From Lingula anatina (Eukaryota; Brachiopoda; Lingulata; Lingulida; Lingulidae), in contig NW_019775455.1 of NCBI RefSeq assembly GCF_001039355.2, forward strand, positions 276,065 to 324,689: a stretch of 48,625 nt of DNA, given 5' to 3'. A program made the position numbers and the translations under genes. This document shows, piece after piece, positions 44,188 to 48,625 of the stretch; position 1 is the first letter of the stretch, and every line of letters starts with the position of its first letter. The notes under the pieces are model-generated. The model did no database searches and was not told the origin of the DNA. It was given only the letters and a program-made list of their open reading frames with translations.

Positions 44188-44326
44188 GTTTAAGCTAAAC
44201 GACACAAAACTAAACGTCTTTGTTTGCATTACTGTGACCTACATGTGCGTGTTACAGTAAAATTATCCTAAATCATATTTACTGTGTGAGACAAGGCAAA
44301 GAAATGTGTTCATCTGCCCTCCCCCC

Positions 44327-44392
44327 NCTGGCCAGTTTCATGGTCGCACAAAGGACGCAGAAAGGACGCCGTCCAGTGTAAAGGGGGTTTTA
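44327..44392. mobile_element. Contig join and detached right end of the CCCCTTTACACTGG element
   Basis: After the N at 44327, about 60 bp match 44131-44190, then the flanks differ (TTTTACC versus TTTAAGC). It is either another element whose body is lost in the join or a misplaced contig edge. Confidence 0.6.
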
Positions 44393-44815
44393 CCTACCAA
44401 TACAGCCTACGTGTATGGGTAGTAGCACAGTTTATTTAATTGCCTCCTGCTTTTTAGTTCAGTTATTATTTGCAGCAGACGTGGAGAATCCGTTTATACG
44501 GCTCTCTTAGCTAAATTGCAGGCAGCCTTATAGTACAGATCATAGACAAACGATATTACCGGGTATGTGCAAATGCACCAGTATTAAGTTGGGGACATTT
44601 TGGTATTTGCATGACGTCCCAGTTGTAGGTGGAAGCCTTGACAACAAGTTGATCTGTGTAGTAGTGTTATTTATAATGATAGAATATAAAACTGTTCAAT
44701 TTCTACACAATAAGCTGAAGGTAAGCGTGTTATATATACATGTATATATACTAGCAGTGTCACCACATTTAATAAGCTCCTTACCCAACAAATCAATGAT
44801 TTTCGATAATTCCAG

Positions 44816-45115
44816 GTCTCATTGAAAGCATGTTATTCACCTCTGCTGCTTTTGGATGTTTAGCCGCCAAAGAAGTGTCTGTGATCAAACCAAGAATCAG
44901 AGTCATAACGTTCATGTCTGTATTAGTCCTCGGATTAGGCCTGTCATCCATAGCGCCATCTGCGACGTTCCTTATATTTACACACGGCATAATGACTGGG
45001 TTCCCCATTGCCACCATTCGACTGGTATACACCTTCAGGATAGCGGAATGGTTTCCTTGGGATCACAGATATCATGTTTTGGCTACAAGTTTTAATCGAC
45101 TTGTAATGGCTCCTG
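44816..45115 (+). CDS. SLC16-like transporter, internal exon i (TM3-TM4 region)
   Basis: Five phase-consistent exons (44816-45115, 45638-45733, 46278-46447, 47068-47293, 47694-47837) encode the middle and later part of a monocarboxylate-transporter-like (SLC16, major facilitator) membrane protein. This exon starts after GATAATTCCAG and ends CCT-G|GTAAGT. It holds two hydrophobic segments (RVITFMSVLVLGLGLSSIAP and IFTHGIMTGFPIATIRLVY) followed by WFPWDHRYHVLATSFNRLVM, which corresponds to the YF-x-KRR-x-LA-x-G segment between TM4 and TM5. The family carries small metabolites such as lactate or aromatic amino acids with or without protons; the substrate here is unknown. The 5' exons, including the DGGWGW signature of TM1, were not found in the window. 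Confidence 0.8.
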
Positions 45116-45235
45116 GTAAGTTACTTATCTTTTTCCTGTTTATAAATTGCTGTAATATAAAGTTTTAGTCCACTTGTTATGGCTTCTGGTAAGTTATTTA
45201 CTTTTTTTCTGTTTGTAATTTGCCGTGTTATAAAG
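45090..45235. repeat. 73-bp tandem duplication containing a splice donor
   Basis: 45090-45162 and 45163-45235 are two copies of the end of exon i plus the start of its intron, including CTGGTAAGTTA. The second gives a decoy donor 73 nt downstream; use of it would add a TAG-containing stretch. Confidence 0.8.
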
Positions 45236-45637
45236 ATGGCGCATTCCCAAAATTACATGGAAGCAAAGACACCTTTGACCTGTTGACATTTCTCACCCAA
45301 CGTTCGGTTTTGTCACAAAATGGTAAATTTGTGTTACATCTACATCACGACAGCAATTTTTAGTTTTTGTTGTCTTGCGTGAGGGGTCTGTCATTGGATA
45401 CTCTAAGAGAATATTTCAGCCTATGAAAAACAGTAGTATTTTTAAGTATTTTACGACAGTAAACTAAATGCAATTTATGTTGAAGATGTTAAACATTTTA
45501 TAATAGCAATTCTCGCTGTCTGAGAAAGTATAAAGGTACATTTATACAAACTTTCAATTATTGATAGAGAGATACAAACGGTATAAGGACGGAATAATTC
45601 CAAATTATTATTATTATTTATTTATTTTTTTGATAAG

Positions 45638-45733
45638 GTACAGTTCTCTATGCAAATCTTATTGAATGGCTGTTCCGGACGGTAGGCTGGAGATATGGCT
45701 ATCTTGTACTTGCTGGCATTTTTCTTGTTTCTG
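45638..45733 (+). CDS. SLC16-like transporter, exon ii (TM5-TM6)
   Basis: 96 nt, phase 1 to phase 1, acceptor TTTTTTTGATAAG, donor TCT-G|GTAAGTAC. It encodes TVLYANLIEWLFRTVGWRYG followed by YLVLAGIFLV; the GWR-x-x-x-L-x-L-x-G turn between TM5 and TM6 is characteristic of SLC16 members. Confidence 0.8.
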
Positions 45734-46277
45734 GTAAGTACATATTTGCATTCGTAAGCATCCTTCTTATTCAATGGATTATCGATCTGTCTCTTTTTTT
45801 CACAGTACTATATATACTACCCTACCAAAACGTGTCACTTTATGTACAATGCTACAAGGGTACCCGTGTCGTGAGGTGCGTACAAAAATAAGAGCTTACT
45901 TCAGTTTCTTTACTGTGGTCGCGCAGTTTATTCATTGGTTGCACCAAAATTCCTGGTTGTACCAATAGTAAAATTATGTGAACAAAATCCTTCTAGAATT
46001 TAATAAAAAGCGTTGGTTTATGTCTAAATTTTCTTTGTAATTTTGCACATTGCAAAAGGGGTGTATATAGTAGACCTTTTGACTTGGGGCGTATTTTTTC
46101 AATAGAAGAACATGTATTTATCGTATAAACTGTTTGTATTAAGTGGTGAGCGCCTACGACACAATTAGAGAATGAAGCATTCACAAACAAAATGTTATCA
46201 CAGCTAATCTACTGCATTTGTTTCAAGACGGAAATATTGGCATGGTTCTAAAATATAATGACATATTTTCTTTTAAG

Positions 46278-46447
46278 CGTTATTGCCCCTTGGATGGTTC
46301 CAAAATCCTGACACTCAAGCTGAACCAGAACGTAAAAAGGAAGACCGCGACGTTTTTGGAAGGGGCCAGCAAATTTTCATACTGTCTATGTGGTTTCTTA
46401 GTAATGTAGCAAATGGAATTGGACATGTCAACTCAACTGGGATTTTG
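46278..46447 (+). CDS. SLC16-like transporter, exon iii (central loop and start of TM7)
   Basis: Acceptor TTTTCTTTTAAG, phase 1 in. It encodes the end of TM6, a charged cytosolic loop (QNPDTQAEPERKKEDRD), then QQIFILSMWFLSNVANGIGH. The central loop is short for the family. The donor chosen is TTG|GTACAG, ending in phase 0, because the next exon opens in phase 0; an ORF reading on through the intron adds 20 unrelated codons. Confidence 0.7.
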
Positions 46448-46828
46448 GTACAGATGATTAATATTTTCAACTTAAATGTCACCATAATTTTTATTTATAT
46501 GAGCTAATCTATGCGTTATATACGATATATGATAACGATGTGCCCGGTTTGTGTATTTCCCGATCGATACAGTAATTTATTTGTACACTTTTCTCGTGAT
46601 CGAAAATGACCCTAGATTTTTAAGCGTATTCACGAGGACCAGTTTGAATACAATTGCGACTTGAAATATTAGTAAGCAACATCTAAATACTCCCCTGGAA
46701 ATAACGTAGTACTAGAAAGTTACAGTTCCGATTAGTTATAGATACGAACACTGCAATATGTGCATAATTTTCAACTTATTCAACTTGAGCTCTCACCTGT
46801 ATACGTTGTATACGCTGTATATTTTTGA

Positions 46829-47051
46829 CCCCATTCCCATAGATTCTAGATCGATCTATCCCTGTGGGGAGTCTCACTAGATTACTGTCAGCTTAGCCGG
46901 CTTAAGCGTCTGTTCCGCCTACTAAAAGCTGTAAGGGGGTAATTAACTATGGTGCGCGCTTGGCTGACTGCAATTTAGCGTGAACCCCCAGGGAGTTAGG
47001 TCGATCTAAATCTAAATCTCTGGATCGATCTAAACATCTGGGAATGCACCC
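46829..47051. mobile_element. 223-bp MITE beside a splice acceptor
   Basis: Ends CCCCATTCCCATAGAT and ATCTGGGAATGCACCC with perfect TTTGA target duplications at 46824-46828 and 47052-47056. It ends 16 bp before the acceptor of SLC16-like exon iv. Confidence 0.85.
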
Positions 47052-47067
47052 TTTGATTTATATTCAG

Positions 47068-47293
47068 ATGAAGCACTTAGAAGACATGGGTTTACCGTCC
47101 TATGTGGCAGTTCGATTCATGACCGCAGAGGGAGTGTGCAATTTCCTCAGTCGTTTAGCTACGACCCTGATCGGAGACCGTGTGAAGGGACATATATTAG
47201 AGATTCACGCAGTTTTGGCGTTTATCTTATCAGCAAACATGGTTCTGGGATATGCTGCCACGTCATCTGCAGCATTTATACCGTATAGTATAG
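47068..47293 (+). CDS. SLC16-like transporter, exon iv (TM7-TM9)
   Basis: Acceptor GATTTATATTCAG, phase 0 in, phase 1 out (ATA-G|GTAACT). It encodes MKHLEDMGLPSYVAVRFMTA, then EGVCNFLSRLATTLIGDRVK and IHAVLAFILSANMVLGYAA. The D-x-G...A...G-x-x-N-x-x-x-R...G-D-x-x sequence of TM7 and its loop is the hallmark of the second half of SLC16 proteins, and is the strongest evidence for this family. Confidence 0.85.
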
Positions 47294-47693
47294 GTAACTA
47301 ATAAAATTGAATTGAAATCTGGATCAGAAGTATGTGATATTCCAACAGTGATATTTGCTCATTTGATTCAAAACGTGAAATATACATTATTAATACAAAA
47401 CTGCATTTCATGACAGTATAAAATGAAGGTATGTCATCCTATATTAACACTGTGGACGAGAATCATTTAAAATGATTGTCCTTGCCTTCCAAAAAGGAAG
47501 GCAGGCCACACTGTTAGGACAATAGCACCATATTTTGCAAAGCCCCACCTTTACCGCACTTTATTTTAATAAAATTAAAATTAACGAAATAGGAATATAG
47601 AAATAGGAAAATAGAATTTTTCCCACCCGTCTTTTCGTGCTGTGTTGGATTCAACTGTCTAATTGTTATGTAACAACTTCGGTTAAACAACAG

Positions 47694-47837
47694 TTCTAGG
47701 TTTTGGTCAGGGTCCATTACTTGCCGCTGTCTATGCGTCATGTTCAGAAGTCATGTCTGGACAACACGTGCATCAAGTATTTGTTCTCTGGAGCGGTGGT
47801 TTATACGTTGGAATGGCCGTAGCGCCGTATCTTTCAG
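47694..47837 (+). CDS. SLC16-like transporter, exon v (TM9-TM10)
   Basis: Acceptor TTAAACAACAG, phase 1 in and out, donor TCA-G|GTATAG. LGFGQGPLLAAVYASCSEVM, a short loop, then FVLWSGGLYVGMAVAPYLSG, equivalent to the G-x-x-x-G-x-x-x-P-P-x-x-G end of TM10. TM11-TM12 and the stop must lie beyond the window or in 47.84-48.6 kb, where I could not find them. Confidence 0.8.
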
Positions 47838-48625
47838 GTATAGGATATAATTAATTTCTTGATATGTCATACAGTGTATCCATATCCTGCGTATTGGTCA
47901 GGTTGATGTTATTGTTTGCTTGGGCTTTTCGTGTGTAATTTTAGAATAACTTTTCTCTTTATGTGAATTTTATGGAATTCAAATGAAATTAGTTTCATGA
48001 TATAGGAACGGATTTTTTCAGTATTGCCTTTACACACTGTATGACAGTCATTTTAATTAATGAATGACGCATTTAAATGTTTTGTAGGCTGTGTTCGTTG
48101 AAAATTAGATGCACTCGTGCTAAAATGGTGGAATATATTGAAATCTAGAGACACATTATTATCTTAAGGTCAACTGTGTACTTTCAACACAAAACATTTG
48201 ATACAGATGGCCGTAGCAATGAAAAATAAATAATTTTCAAGTTACGGAGGGAGAAAAAATCTGAGCAATGCACCATGGGTTGCTAGAGCTGTGTACCCTG
48301 AACATGTGTAACTGAACAGAGGAGTGGGTAAATTTCCGAGCCGTCCAATAAAATTAGAATGAGTCCATCCAACGTCGGTCAGTTGCTAAAGCTCCCTTTA
48401 CACTGGACGGGGTCCTTTAGTCTGGATGACTGGTGCTATATTTTGGCCAAATTGCTCAAAATGTGGAAAAAGCATGAAACTTGGCACAAATGTTCTTTGG
48501 TCTATGCTGATCATTTTCAAGGGCAGTGCCCAAAATTTCAAAGCGTTGCTTAGCAACCGTTGCTATGGAAGTGAATTTCCTTAGTAACAAGCTAATTAGA
48601 CCTTTCTTGTCCAGTTTAAATGGTT
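47838..48625. other. Intron or downstream sequence with a solo transposon end
   Basis: CTCCCTTTACACTGGACGG at 48392-48410 is the end of the 43-kb element family. Otherwise no exon is recognised. Confidence 0.5.

Noticed and set aside
42922-44229. Several ORFs of 75-120 codons rich in Cys, Arg and Ser
   Set aside because: They are translations of the repeated GTGCGTCC words of a transposable element and overlap on both strands.

Overview
The window is animal nuclear DNA, not bacterial. It is AT-rich and dense in transposon remnants and microsatellites, and its genes have introns with GT/AG boundaries. Recognisable families are a rhodopsin-type GPCR, SLC16-like transporter exons, EGF-like exons, Tc1/mariner elements and a Penelope-type hammerhead ribozyme. 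A marine invertebrate, possibly a mollusc or other lophotrochozoan, fits best; this is inferred from style and GC content, and the species cannot be read from the sequence. Four single Ns (1564, 24650, 28645, 44327) look like contig joins, and there is a 160-N gap at 13715-13874.

Layout. 1-3.2 kb: repeats, chiefly a palindromic Tc1-like element (1008-3176) carrying two nested MITEs. 3.4-9.7 kb: a scrambled, partly inverted and broken copy of the array described next, with a pair of inverted hammerhead ribozymes. 9.7-12.3 kb: no gene seen. 12.4-38.9 kb: a degenerate tandem array. 38.9-44.8 kb: no gene recognised, several transposable elements. 44.8-47.9 kb: five consecutive plus-strand exons of an SLC16-like transporter whose two ends lie outside what can be seen.

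The array is the main discovery. Each cassette, from low to high coordinate, holds (a) a minus-strand two-exon gene for a 63-65 residue secreted peptide, with a signal-peptide exon and an exon carrying eight cysteines; (b) a minus-strand FMRFamide-receptor-like GPCR, intact only at 37907-38932 and cut to its C-terminal half at 21.3 and 31.9 kb; and (c) plus-strand exons for an EGF-like domain followed by a Cys-rich tail, broken in every copy. The Cys-peptide genes at 18122-19034 and 34561-35456 are complete on paper: exon phases match, donors and acceptors are good, and a TATA-like box sits about 75-80 nt before each ATG. A third (mature exon 24190-24329) is separated from its signal exon by what looks like an assembly artefact that placed two alleles in series. 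One allele appears to lack the mature-peptide exon.

The co-duplication of a peptide-receptor-like GPCR with two families of small secreted Cys-rich proteins is the candidate undescribed system. Host-defence peptides next to an unrelated receptor, or a ligand-receptor cassette, are both possible; the sequence alone does not decide.
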